This document shows positions 8,906 to 17,834 of a DNA stretch of 64,000 bases, in pieces. Numbering within the stretch: the stretch's first letter is position 1; the number at the start of each line of letters is the position of its first letter. The notes under the pieces were generated by a model. The model saw only the letters and a program-made list of their open reading frames with translations, searched no databases and was not told the origin of the DNA. The translations under genes and the position numbers were made by a program. This DNA is from Pseudalkalibacillus hwajinpoensis (lineage in GTDB: Bacteria > Bacillota > Bacilli > Bacillales > Guptibacillaceae), in contig NZ_CP156674.1 in NCBI RefSeq assembly GCF_039851965.1, positions 1,178,001-1,242,000 of the forward strand. The letters are read 5' to 3'.

Positions 8906-9360
8906 TTAAACTGTTTTTGGAATAAGATCAAAACAACGTTTGTAGATCCATTCGTAATCTTCTGCTTTCAAATCACGTGGATTCCCTACTGTTTGTGGAT
9001 CTGTCATAGCTTCATTAGCAAGACGAGGGATCATGTCTTCAGATACACCCTGCTCTTTAAGGGGTGGTACTTCAAGTTCTTCAACCATTTTAATGACCCT
9101 TCCGGTTAAACTCCATAACAGGTCCAATCATAGCCGCAACGCATTGTCCGTAGGCAACAGGAATTGTATAGCATTCATCGCATGTGACAATGCATCGTTC
9201 CTGTCATAGCTGTTACATGCAGAGGCATGGATACATGGATTTCAGGATCAACGATCGTTAAATGAGCTGCGATGAGTGGAGCATCTGTATTAAATTTAAA
9301 CTCACGATCCACATCTGTGATGACAGGATGACAGCCCACTGGTTATAGATGTTCCTCCTT
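8906..9360 (-). pseudogene. gbsB: gbsB remnant (iron-containing alcohol/choline dehydrogenase)
   Basis: Remnant of a type-III iron-dependent alcohol dehydrogenase, the family of GbsB, which oxidises choline to betaine aldehyde. Blocks recognisable in three frames are REFKFNTDAPLIAAHLTIVD, HVTAMTG then DALSHAM, CYTIPVAYGQCVAAM, and a C-terminal piece with NPRDLKAEDYEWIYKRCFDL. An intact AAGGAGG site directly after the gbsA stop leads to ATA instead of ATG and straight into the middle of the protein, so roughly the first half is deleted. Several frameshifts follow. Identity is supported by the adjacent gbsA and gbsR remnants. Confidence 0.8.
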
Positions 9361-9374
9361 AGGAAATTTAAAGT

Positions 9375-10215
9375 TTATTTAAACCACTTGATTGGTTCGG
9401 GTGCAGTATTCTGGTAAATATGCTTGGTTTCTGTATATTCTTCAAAGCCTGCTGTTCCTAATTCATGGCCTATTCCGGATTGCTTATAACCGCCCCATGG
9501 CGCCTGTGCGAAATAAGGATGGAAATCATTAATCCAGACCGTCCCCTTACTTAATGATGCAGCGACTCTCTCAGCCTTATTAATATCACTGCTCCAAACT
9601 GCCCCAGCTAATCAGCCTGTTCCTCAGATTCAAAATACTCAATTGTTAATACCGGGCCAAAACCTGTTCCTGAACGATTCGCATGGATGTATCACATTCT
9701 GTGAAAACTGTAGGTAAATAGAAGAAACCTTCTTGAAGGTCAGCATCTTTCGGGCGGCTTCTCCCAACAACTAGCTTTGCTCCTTCACGTTTACCAATTT
9801 CGACATATTGCTCTACTTTTTCACGATATTCAGCTGAAATAAGTGGGCCAAATTGCGTGTCATCATCGAATCCATTGCCAAGCTTGATTCGCTTAACACG
9901 TTCAGTTAAGGCATCGACAAATTTATCATGAATCGAATCTTCTACTAGCAATAGTGCTCCTGCTGAACAAACCTGTCCTGCATGAAAATAAGCAGCATTA
10001 AGTGCCTGATCGACCGCAGTTTCAAAATCACCATCAGAGAATACGATATTGGGATTTTTACCGCCAAGCTCAAGTGCAATTTTCTTGAAATTATTACTCG
10101 CTGCTTGCATAATTTTTCTTCCTGTATTTAATCCACCAGTAAAGGAGATTAAATCAACATCGTTATTCACTGCTAATTCATTCCTACAGTTGTACCAGCG
10201 TCTAGAACTAAATAC
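9375..10215 (-). pseudogene. gbsA: gbsA remnant (betaine-aldehyde dehydrogenase)
   Basis: The C-terminal 60% of an NAD-dependent aldehyde dehydrogenase very close to GbsA. It keeps the ELGGKNPNIVF glutamate region, the catalytic cysteine in HAGQVCSAG and the ending KWFK. Damage visible: about 220 N-terminal residues lost (junction near 10215), one base lost in GTAGGAATG near 10187, one T lost in a T-run near 9656, and about ten codons deleted near 9611 between QAD and LAGAVW. It cannot give an active enzyme. It would have made glycine betaine from the aldehyde supplied by GbsB. Confidence 0.9.
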
Positions 10216-10454
10216 CTCCTGCCCTAGAGTTAAGTTTGTTAAATTATTTCTTAACATTTTTAATATTAATGCTAACATTTCAATTTTCCTCTGTCAAAAG
10301 GTTTAGCAAGTTTAATTTTAGTCTCCTATTCGGAATGAGAAGAATGGTGTCCCTATCCATTTGACATCAAAAGTTAATCATGTAGTATTTATATTAAATG
10401 CGTTAAGAAAATATTTAACACACTTAATTTTCGAAATAGAAGGTTGGTGAAAAA

Positions 10455-10732
10455 GTGAAAGAGGCGAACGATAAAGCACAAGAACAACTAGAACAAGCAA
10501 AATCGGTAGTCATTCAATCAATTTCTAAAACCATGGATTTGTATGGTAACCCCTTCAGTTAATCGAGATTATAGAAAATAACGATGTTGATGAAGAAATT
10601 AAAGAAGAAGCCCAAAATCATTACAATTTGTTAGCGTGCTCACAGAAGTACTACGAATCGTTAGAAAGACTGGTGATCAGCTTCCGATCAGGTGAATGTT
10701 TCGATTTTTTGCCTATTGAAAAGGAAGAATAA
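10455..10732 (+). pseudogene. gbsR: gbsR remnant (choline-sensing repressor), internal deletion
   Basis: The first 38 codons read like the GbsR N-terminus (QSISKTMDLYG, then TPSVNR after a one-base shift). The sequence then jumps directly to a GbsR-like C-terminus (LIEIIENNDVDEEIKEEA ... SGECFDFLP). About 100 residues holding the winged-helix DNA-binding domain are missing; the junction is near 10562. GbsR represses gbsAB and choline uptake in B. subtilis. Its position, divergent from gbsA, matches. The repressor is certainly inactive. Confidence 0.82.
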
Positions 10733-10813
10733 AATGTAGGATAAGTATCCCGTGGCAGGCAGGGATACGCCTGAAAAAGCTGACCTAAAACTATTTATAT
10801 GAGGTGAAGATAT

Positions 10814-12442
10814 TTGAGTAAACGAAAAGGGAATCTACTAAAAGTAGGTACATTTGTAGTAGCGATCTTAGCTATGTTTGTTTATTTAGGAACCACAAGC
10901 TCTAATGTTAACTGGGGATCTTTTATTGCCATGTTGGTGTTCTACGGGGTTATTTATTATATCGGGGCATTTATGGCCAGCAACAAATCTGAATCGGCAT
11001 CAGATATGATGGTTGCTAAACGCTCGTTACCCCTATGGATCTCAATGTTTACAATGGCTGCCACCTGGGTTGGAGGCGGTTATATATCCGGTACGGCAGA
11101 ATCTACATATTCCCTTGGATTAGCATGGGCACAAGCCCCATGGGGTTACGCGCTGAGCTTAATCATTGGTGGTATCTTTTATGCAAGAAAAATGCGTCGA
11201 TACGAATTTATGACAATGATTGACCCGCTTGAACAACGATACGGAAAAAAAGTTGCCGGTATTCTATATATCCCAGCATTATTAGGAGAAGTCTTCTGGA
11301 GTGGCGCCATTCTAACAGCTTTAGGAACCACTTTTGGAACAATTCTTGGACTGGACTTTCAAACATCTATTATTCTATCAGCTATTATTGCCGTAGCTTA
11401 TACAGTAGTTGGTGGTATGTGGTCCGTTGCTTTTACCGATGTGTTTCAGATGCTTGCTGTCATGATCGGTCTTTTCTTAGTCCTTCCTTTTGCCCTTTCA
11501 GAAGTTGGCGGTTTAAGTACCGTGTGGAACCACTATCAAACTGACATGGGGAGCTACGCGAGCCTCTTTCCTCCATTGGATGGATGGAAAGACCCTGAGT
11601 GGGGTAACTATTATTGGAACTGGTGGGATTTTGCGTTGCTTCTTATCTTCGGAGGTATACCTTGGCAGGTATATTTCCAGCGCGTTCTTTCAGCTAAATC
11701 TGAGAATACCGCAATGTGGTTATCGATCATAGCAGGAATCATCTGTATTATTGCAGCCATACCAGCAGTTATTATTGGTGCGATTGGATTAGATACAGAT
11801 TGGGCAAGTCTTGGTGTAAATGCCCCTGATAATCCATCAATGATCCTCCCTTATGTCTTGCAATACTTAACACCTGATATAATTGGTGCAATTGGGCTTG
11901 GAGCTCTCGCCGCAGCCGTTATGTCATCGATGGATTCTTCCATTCTATCAGCCTCATCTATGGCGGCATGGAATATCTATCGCCCACTAGTCAAACCAAA
12001 TGCATCAAGCGATCAACTTAAAAAAATGATTAAACGTTCAATCATACTTGTTGGAATTGCAGCAACCATCATTGCTTTGAACGTTCAAAGTGTTTATGCA
12101 TTATGGTATCTAGCCGCAGATCTAGTTTATGTTATTCTATTTCCGCAGCTCACAACTGCACTGTTCTTTAAAGATGCAAATAAGTATGGTTCGATCGCCG
12201 GACTAGTGGTTTCATTCTTCCTGAGAATAGGAGGCGGAGAGCCGATCATTGGGCTCCCAATCTTCCTGCCATATCCAATGATCGAAGATGGATTAGTACT
12301 GTTTCCATTTCGAACGCTAGCAATGGTTGCTGGATTGTTGACTATTATTGTTGTATCTAAAATGACCAAGGAAATGTGTCCACCTAAACCATTGTTAATG
12401 CCAGAAGAAAGAGAAAACGGAAATGAGAAAATCGCTTCATAG
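10814..12442 (+). CDS. Sodium:solute symporter (probable choline uptake)
   Basis: 542 residues, about 13 membrane helices, SSS family. TMAATWVGGGYISGTAES and the GALAAAVMSSMDSSILSASS stretch correspond to the family's sodium-site helices. General features resemble the high-affinity choline transporter branch. The start is TTG, with GAGGTG seven bases upstream. It directly follows the gbsR remnant, so a choline substrate is plausible, but without gbsAB choline could not be turned into betaine. It ends before a terminator shared with the convergent sulfatase. Confidence 0.8.
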   Translation: MSKRKGNLLKVGTFVVAILAMFVYLGTTSSNVNWGSFIAMLVFYGVIYYIGAFMASNKSESASDMMVAKRSLPLWISMFTMAATWVGGGYISGTAESTYSLGLAWAQAPWGYALSLIIGGIFYARKMRRYEFMTMIDPLEQRYGKKVAGILYIPALLGEVFWSGAILTALGTTFGTILGLDFQTSIILSAIIAVAYTVVGGMWSVAFTDVFQMLAVMIGLFLVLPFALSEVGGLSTVWNHYQTDMGSYASLFPPLDGWKDPEWGNYYWNWWDFALLLIFGGIPWQVYFQRVLSAKSENTAMWLSIIAGIICIIAAIPAVIIGAIGLDTDWASLGVNAPDNPSMILPYVLQYLTPDIIGAIGLGALAAAVMSSMDSSILSASSMAAWNIYRPLVKPNASSDQLKKMIKRSIILVGIAATIIALNVQSVYALWYLAADLVYVILFPQLTTALFFKDANKYGSIAGLVVSFFLRIGGGEPIIGLPIFLPYPMIEDGLVLFPFRTLAMVAGLLTIIVVSKMTKEMCPPKPLLMPEERENGNEKIAS

Positions 12443-12449
12443 GATTATT

Positions 12450-12467
12450 GGTGCCTGTCACCACCCG
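12450..12467 (+). repeat. REP-like element, family A
   Basis: GGTGCCTGTCACCACCCG, followed by an A+T-rich tail ending GTCGAAA. One of about seven dispersed copies, between a gene end and its terminator. Confidence 0.75.
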
Positions 12468-12488
12468 GTATTTATCAATAAATGTCGA

Positions 12489-12516
12489 AAGAGGAAGAGC
12501 GTCTGCTCTTCCTCTT
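12489..12516. terminator. Bidirectional terminator between convergent genes
   Basis: Perfect 12-bp stem (AAGAGGAAGAGC with GCTCTTCCTCTT), four-base loop, between symporter and sulfatase. Confidence 0.85.
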
Positions 12517-12536
12517 CTTTATGTTTACACTTAGAA

Positions 12537-14162
12537 TTATATGGCAGCATTTGACCTGGCGTTTCTACTGATCGGAGATAATTTTTTCTGGCGACATTGT
12601 TCATTAAGAACTAAATTTAAGAGCTTCTGTGCTTCCTTCGATTCGGGTGTTTCAAAGGCGGGATTCGCTAGATTCTTCTCTTCAAGTGGATCTGTTGTCA
12701 GGTTATACAATTCAAAATGATCAGCAAGCGGTGGTGATTGGGTAGAAGTTACACGTAAAGAATTTTGTTCGTGAGCATCCGATAGAACCGTATCGCTTTG
12801 CTCGACCGTTACAACTTCTCCACCTGGATTATTCCAGAATTGCGGGTTCCAACAGTACCGGGAATATTTCCAGATTTCCTTCTGATGATCTCTTCCGGTT
12901 TGAAGCTTGGTGATTACCGCTTCGACACTGTTTGGTTGAGTTACTGCCTGGTAAGGTTTGTGTGTGGTAACGGCACTCGAAATGTCATCATCCGTCATAA
13001 AATAGAGCGGTTCATTTGCCCTGTAGAATCTCTTCCTTCCTGATAGAAGTGGAGTAAGATCGCGTCCTACCAGAGAACGAACTTCTGGATGATCAAAGCA
13101 CAGCAATCCTTGAACTTCTTCTTCATCAATTCCCGCCAACCCTAAAATCGTCGGTAGAACATCCACATGACTTGTAAGCATCTCTGTACTCTGTCTTCCT
13201 GAGAAAAGGGCTGGACTGTGGATAATCATTGGAACATGAATCGACTCTTCATATGTGTTGTACCATTTTTGATACACCCCACCAGCTCCAAATAACTCCC
13301 CATGCTCTGATAAAAAGATAACGATTGTATCTTGGTAGAAAGCAGACTTCTGCAGAGCTTGTAAGACCTTCAGCAATTCTTGATCAGCCTGCTTCTGCAG
13401 TGAATAGTATACCTGTTGATAGAATGGTGTGTCGATTAGGGATTGAAGTGCTTTTGGACACGTATTGCGATAGCTCTCCTCGGCGGTTGTTTTCATACTC
13501 AACGATTCACCGACAGTTGGTATTGGAATGATTGGATCGGAAGGATGGGCCTCGAAGTTAGATAAGGGGCTTTGCTCTGACGGGACGCCAATTGAAGTTA
13601 TATTAAAGGGATTAATGAACGAACCTATTATCATCCATGGGGTTGTATCCGACGTTTTTCCTTTCTCAAGCGATTGAAGTAATTCTACAATTTCAGTAGC
13701 ATAGGTCGCATTCCGATCACTTATTTCAGTTGCTGCTGCTGACCCAGAATTACATGGAATAATGATATCTTCACCAGAGAGGTGCTTCTTTTTCCCCGAG
13801 TACAGTCGGTAACCTGCTTTACGTAAATAATCTCCCACGGTAGGAACAGTATTTTGAACAAATGGGGTTTTCGCCGTACCACCCGTTTGCGTTACACCAT
13901 GAAGTGATGGATAATGCCCCGTACAAAGAGTGGTCCTACTCGGCAAACAAGCAGAGCTACCAGCGTAGTGCCTTTTGAACTCAAAACCATTTTCTCGTAA
14001 AAGTTCCTGTGTGACCAAGTTCTCTCTACGCCATTCCTTCAATTCCTTGTTTTCATAAACAGAAGGGTACCTTTCTTGATCAACTATAAGGATAAGAAAG
14101 TTTGGCTTATTGCATTGGTTCGCAAAAGGAGATTTGTGCGACTTCGAGTAATTCCCCCCCAT
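12537..14162 (-). CDS. Sulfatase (possibly choline-sulfatase-like)
   Basis: 541 residues, alkaline-phosphatase superfamily. The sulfatase signature is CLPSRTTLCTGH; Cys72 would be converted to formylglycine. Metal ligands are visible as Asp29 in LIVDQE and in LSEHGELFG. There is no signal peptide, so it acts in the cytoplasm. Placement facing a probable choline symporter suggests an organosulfate such as choline-O-sulfate, but this is inference; the family cannot be resolved to substrate here. The start has AAGGAGG ten bases upstream. Confidence 0.82.
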   Translation of the reverse strand: MGGNYSKSHKSPFANQCNKPNFLILIVDQERYPSVYENKELKEWRRENLVTQELLRENGFEFKRHYAGSSACLPSRTTLCTGHYPSLHGVTQTGGTAKTPFVQNTVPTVGDYLRKAGYRLYSGKKKHLSGEDIIIPCNSGSAAATEISDRNATYATEIVELLQSLEKGKTSDTTPWMIIGSFINPFNITSIGVPSEQSPLSNFEAHPSDPIIPIPTVGESLSMKTTAEESYRNTCPKALQSLIDTPFYQQVYYSLQKQADQELLKVLQALQKSAFYQDTIVIFLSEHGELFGAGGVYQKWYNTYEESIHVPMIIHSPALFSGRQSTEMLTSHVDVLPTILGLAGIDEEEVQGLLCFDHPEVRSLVGRDLTPLLSGRKRFYRANEPLYFMTDDDISSAVTTHKPYQAVTQPNSVEAVITKLQTGRDHQKEIWKYSRYCWNPQFWNNPGGEVVTVEQSDTVLSDAHEQNSLRVTSTQSPPLADHFELYNLTTDPLEEKNLANPAFETPESKEAQKLLNLVLNEQCRQKKLSPISRNARSNAAI

Positions 14163-14434
14163 TATTCCATTCCCTCCTTGACGTGGAAAAGATGAATTCT
14201 TCTCCGCAATGTTAATTGTTCAATATTATATGTTTCCGCCTGTTGTGCGGTTCATCGTGCAAACAGTTTAGACATTTCGCTACTCTCCTATTCTTTTTTG
14301 GGCCTTATTTATGGAAGTTAATAATTGCTTGGCTCTACATAACCTATTTTTCTATGACATATCTTTAGAGTGAACCTTCCATTAAAGGAGGATTTTACCT
14401 GTCCTAATGGATGGAATAATAAAGGCAGGTGTAT

Positions 14435-15907
14435 ATGGTGGTCAAACCGTTTTCTTCATTACGTTATCCAGAAGACTTGCTCTCCCTTATTCGAAATGGA
14501 TTAACAGAAAGTTCGCAGAAGAAGTCTGTTATCATAATCGGTAGTGGACTATCTGGATTAGTTGCAGCTTCGCTGTTGAAACGAGCTGGCCATCGTGTAA
14601 CGATTTTAGAAGGTAATGATCGCGTTGGAGGCAGGGTTTACACAATTAGAAAGCCTTTTTCGTTAGGGCAGTATTTTGATGCTGGAGCGATGAGAATTCC
14701 AGATAATCACGCCCTTGTATTCGAATACATTCGGCACTTTCACCTACCAGTGATCCGTTTCAATAACTCCTCGCCTGAAGATTTAATCTATGTGAATAAT
14801 GTTCTTACCACCAAAAAGGAATATGAAGAGAATCCAGATATTCTGGAATTTCCTGTGGATGAAAGCGAGAAAGGAAAAACTGCGACTGAGCTTTTTCTTA
14901 AGGCGACGCAACCATTTATTGATCTTTATCAAAACAGCACGCCGGAACAGCAGGAGAAGTTAGTTGCAGAGTACGGAGAATATTCGATGGGAGAATTCCT
15001 GCAATATAATCCAATCGGAACACCATTATCGCTTAATGCCATCCGAAGTATTGGGGTCATGCTAGGAATTGAAGGATTCCCTGGGTTTTCTTTCATTGAT
15101 ATTTTGACCGACATCATTTATCCCATTTTCAGCAAGACGACCAAATTTTACCAAATACATGGAGGGAACGATCGGTTACCTTACTCGTTTGTAGACCAAC
15201 TCCAAGAAGATCTATATTTGAATCAGAAAGTTGAGAAAATCGTCCAATTAGAAAACGGAGTCAAAGTAGCAACGCGAAACCCACATACAGATGAACGATA
15301 TCGTGTAAAAGGTGATGTTGCTATTGTGACCGTTCCGTTCTCAGTACTTCAGTTCATTGACATTGTCCCTTATCATTCGGTTTCCTTCAAGAAGTGGCAG
15401 GCCATTCGCGAGCTTATTAATGTACCAGCAATGAAAATTGCGATTGAATTCCGGCGCCGTTTCTGGGAAACGAATCATGTTGGGAATGCTATATCTGACT
15501 TACCAACCAGGTTTAGTTATGTCCCTGCCCATGGTGTAGGGTCACCAGGCTCCGGGGTCTTATTAGCGAGCTACAGCTGGGGACAGGATGCTGTCCTCTG
15601 GGGGAGCTTACCTAAGAAAGAGCTGACAACGTTCCTGCTGAAGGATCTTGCGAAGATTTATGGAAGTGAGGTCTACACGGAATTCATGCAAGCTGTTCCC
15701 TTTAATTGGGGCAGCAATCCCTACTCTGCAGGCTGCTTTACACTTTTCACACCTGGGCAGGAAGAAAATCTTGGGCAGGTGATCAGTCAGCCAGAAGGAA
15801 GACTTCACTTCGCAGGAGAACACACCTCTTCCTTCCATGGATGGATGGAAGGAGCAATCGAATCTGGAATTCGAGTAGCGTACGAAGTAAATGCTCATGA
15901 GACGTGA
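14435..15907 (+). CDS. Flavin-dependent amine oxidase
   Basis: About 490 residues. FAD-binding Rossmann motif IIGSGLSGLVAASLLKRAGH, then EGNDRVGGRV. A second conserved FAD block near the C-terminus reads GRLHFAGEHTSSFHGWMEGA, typical of L-amino-acid/monoamine oxidases. It oxidises an amine or amino acid to imine with H2O2; substrate unknown. ATG at 14435 follows AAAGGCAGG; a GTG two codons earlier is possible. Upstream promoter region is A+T-rich; downstream lies a compound repeat. Confidence 0.85.
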   Translation: MVVKPFSSLRYPEDLLSLIRNGLTESSQKKSVIIIGSGLSGLVAASLLKRAGHRVTILEGNDRVGGRVYTIRKPFSLGQYFDAGAMRIPDNHALVFEYIRHFHLPVIRFNNSSPEDLIYVNNVLTTKKEYEENPDILEFPVDESEKGKTATELFLKATQPFIDLYQNSTPEQQEKLVAEYGEYSMGEFLQYNPIGTPLSLNAIRSIGVMLGIEGFPGFSFIDILTDIIYPIFSKTTKFYQIHGGNDRLPYSFVDQLQEDLYLNQKVEKIVQLENGVKVATRNPHTDERYRVKGDVAIVTVPFSVLQFIDIVPYHSVSFKKWQAIRELINVPAMKIAIEFRRRFWETNHVGNAISDLPTRFSYVPAHGVGSPGSGVLLASYSWGQDAVLWGSLPKKELTTFLLKDLAKIYGSEVYTEFMQAVPFNWGSNPYSAGCFTLFTPGQEENLGQVISQPEGRLHFAGEHTSSFHGWMEGAIESGIRVAYEVNAHET

Positions 15908-15917
15908 GTGCAGCGGG

Positions 15918-15990
15918 TGCGGTTGCTTTAGGTGCCTGTCGGTGGTGCTTCGGTGCCTGTCACCACCCGCTTACCACCCGCTTTATGTCC
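15918..15990 (+). repeat. Compound REP-like element, family A
   Basis: Contains GGTGCCTGTCACCACCCG at 15952-15969, a partial copy at 15931, a preceding inverted AGCGGGTG segment and a repeated ACCACCCGCTT. This is the most complex copy of the family. Confidence 0.65.
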
Positions 15991-16016
15991 TAATTCGTCG
16001 AATAATGAACGAACCC

Positions 16017-16496
16017 CTAGTCGATTGGATCCTCTGCCTTTCCATAACGAATAACGTCATAGATCGCCATACCATCACTTGGTTTCCCATCTTCGTTCTT
16101 ATAAGGCATTAACGAGAAGAAGATAAAATAGAAAGAGAAATAAACAAATTGTTTAAAGACTAACGCTTCTGGCAGTACATTAGTAAGAATTAAATAATTA
16201 ATAATCAAGATTAATACTAAATTAAACAGACTACCTGCTAGATAGATAGACACATGTGACCAGGTTTTGTCGTAGGTTAGTTTGTCATACTGACACCAAC
16301 CTTCCATGAAGTATTTCTTTCTTACTTCAAGTGGACCGATACTTAAGATTCTTTCCCCTGTGCCAATACAGAATTTAATTTTCCCACCAAACAGCCTTGC
16401 GACAAGAACATGCCCTAGCTCATGTACTAGCGTAACGATCGGTAAAATCAGAAAAAAGTTCACAAAGAACATTGGTATATCACTTAACGTAAACAT
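16017..16496 (-). CDS. M50-type site-2 metalloprotease-like membrane protein
   Basis: 159 residues with the zinc motif HELGH inside the first hydrophobic helix (LVHELGHVLVARLFGG) and a second-site-like KPSDG near the C-terminus, where M50 proteases carry the third zinc ligand Asp. Three to four membrane helices. It is shorter than SpoIVFB-type enzymes, lacks PDZ and CBS domains, and probably cleaves within the membrane. It stands alone in its direction, with a repeat and a terminator upstream. Confidence 0.8.
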   Translation of the reverse strand: MFTLSDIPMFFVNFFLILPIVTLVHELGHVLVARLFGGKIKFCIGTGERILSIGPLEVRKKYFMEGWCQYDKLTYDKTWSHVSIYLAGSLFNLVLILIINYLILTNVLPEALVFKQFVYFSFYFIFFSLMPYKNEDGKPSDGMAIYDVIRYGKAEDPID

Positions 16497-16518
16497 TTTA
16501 TTACCTCCATTTTTTGGT

Positions 16519-16550
16519 GTGAGGGGTCAGACACGGGTCTGATCCCTCAC
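16519..16550. repeat. Palindromic repeat, family B (imperfect)
   Basis: GTGAGGGGTCAGACAC and its near-complement form a 32-base palindrome with two mismatches, just upstream of the M50 gene. Confidence 0.75.
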
Positions 16551-16562
16551 AAGAAATAAAAA

Positions 16563-16595
16563 AAGCCGAAAAGGAATGAATCTCCTTTTCGGCTT
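16563..16595 (-). terminator. Terminator on the minus strand
   Basis: 13-bp stem AAGCCGAAAAGGA / TCCTTTTCGGCTT with a seven-base loop, then a run of T on the minus strand. The nearest gene ending upstream is the short-chain dehydrogenase at 16911; the roughly 280 bases between hold no recognisable gene. Confidence 0.75.
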
Positions 16596-16878
16596 ATGTC
16601 TGACTCTAATTGTCCAGCTCATTGCTACCTTGTATGTGGTTTGGTCTTGCTTATCTTATATTTCTAGAGAAGTCTCGGGAAGTTTATCCGAGTCGCCTTC
16701 TGAATTTATTTATAATTAACAGTCCAATAGTCAGGTCTCCTGCGACCATTCAACTGAAGAATCACATTCAGTTCTATCATTACTACTAACTAACATCTAT
16801 TGCACTTTTTTAAGACCAAACATTCTATTTCAGTCCCAGTTTCCCATTGTAACTGCCTAACCCCAGGAATTCAACTGT

Positions 16879-16906
16879 AAGGGGTCAGACACGTGTCTGA
16901 CCCCTT
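16879..16906. repeat. Palindromic repeat, family B (perfect)
   Basis: A 28-base perfect palindrome centred on TCAGACACGTGTCTGA, four bases after the SDR stop; it could also serve as its terminator stem. Confidence 0.8.
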
Positions 16907-16910
16907 CACC

Positions 16911-17498
16911 TTAAACATCAGCAGACCCAAGCGTCATCCCGCCATCTACAACAATTTCTGTTCCTGTACAATACGAGCTATCATCAGAAGAAAGAAATGC
17001 GATCGCTTTGGCAATTTCAACTGGCTGACCGATTCTCCCGAGAGGAATATAGTTATAAAAATCAGGAACTCCATTCCCCTGTGTTGCCATTTCTGTTTCA
17101 ACACCTTGCTGCTGCATCTCCATCCTTGGAATCACAGCCTGCATACCAAGGAAAACACCAAGTTGATTCACATTTATCATCTGTTGATCAGTCATCGAGA
17201 TCTCTGTAAACGGTTTGCGGTTCAGGTACCCGGCATTATTAACCAGCACATCAATTTTGCTGAACTGATCTACCACTTCATTCACTGCAGAATCCCATTC
17301 TGATTCTTTGGTCACATCTAACTGAACTGGATAAGCCCGATTTTCTCCAATTGCCTCTGCCACTTCCTCAGCACTTTCATAACGACGGGCAGCAACTACC
17401 ACCAAGCCCTCTAATGAAGCAAGGTGCTCAGCAATCGCTTTCCCCTGACCGCGATTGGCACCTGTAATAAGAATGACACGATCTTTTAAGTCTGACAT
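16911..17498 (-). pseudogene. Short-chain dehydrogenase lacking its catalytic core
   Basis: The open frame is intact at 195 residues, against about 250 for the family. Present: cofactor motif TGANRGQG, the NNAG motif in DVLVNNAGYL, and the C-terminal block LGRIGQPVEIAKAIAFLSSD. Missing: the whole Ser...Tyr-x-x-x-Lys segment, because IPRMEMQQQG is joined directly to VETEM. An in-frame deletion of about 55 codons is inferred. The protein might fold poorly and cannot carry out normal SDR chemistry. Confidence 0.75.
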
Positions 17499-17606
17499 AA
17501 CGCTCTCTCCTCACATATTTATATGAAGATTACTCTATCACACAATAAGAATAGACAAAAATTAAAAAGACGACCTCCCATCCAAGGATGCCGCCTTCTG
17601 TTTTAC

Positions 17607-17834
17607 TTATTCTCTTTGCTGAAAGAATTCGACGATCGGCCTGCATGCAATGTAGAAACCAGCAACGATCAGCCAACCGAATGATACATACGTCCATCCT
17701 TTGAAAAACGCCAGGCTATAATCGTATCCTGTAACAAACATGATCCCCGGAAAAATAATGATGAATACCGCCGTCAATCCGAGCGCCCACCTCGTACATA
17801 CCTTTGCGTCTTTATTCAGCTGCTCTTCTTTCAA
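17607..17834 (-). CDS. Small two-helix partner of the symporter
   Basis: About 75 residues with two membrane helices (WALGLTAVFIIIFPGIMFV and GWTYVSFGWLIVAGFYIAC). It overlaps the end of the symporter gene; the TTG start lies 23 bases before that stop, with GGAGGG upstream. Its arrangement recalls the YhdT-PanF pairing, where a small protein accompanies an SSS transporter. It probably stabilises or modulates the neighbouring symporter. Confidence 0.75.
   Translation of the reverse strand: MKEEQLNKDAKVCTRWALGLTAVFIIIFPGIMFVTGYDYSLAFFKGWTYVSFGWLIVAGFYIACRPIVEFFQQRE

Noticed and set aside
16620..16870. A 21-residue hydrophobic peptide on the minus strand (MVAGDLTIGLLIINKF...), considered as a type-I toxin
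   Set aside because: No ribosome site, no antisense promoter pair, and no match to known toxin patterns.
17560..17600. A terminator after the symporter partner gene
   Set aside because: Only five base pairs hold in the CATCC/GGATG stem; too weak to list.
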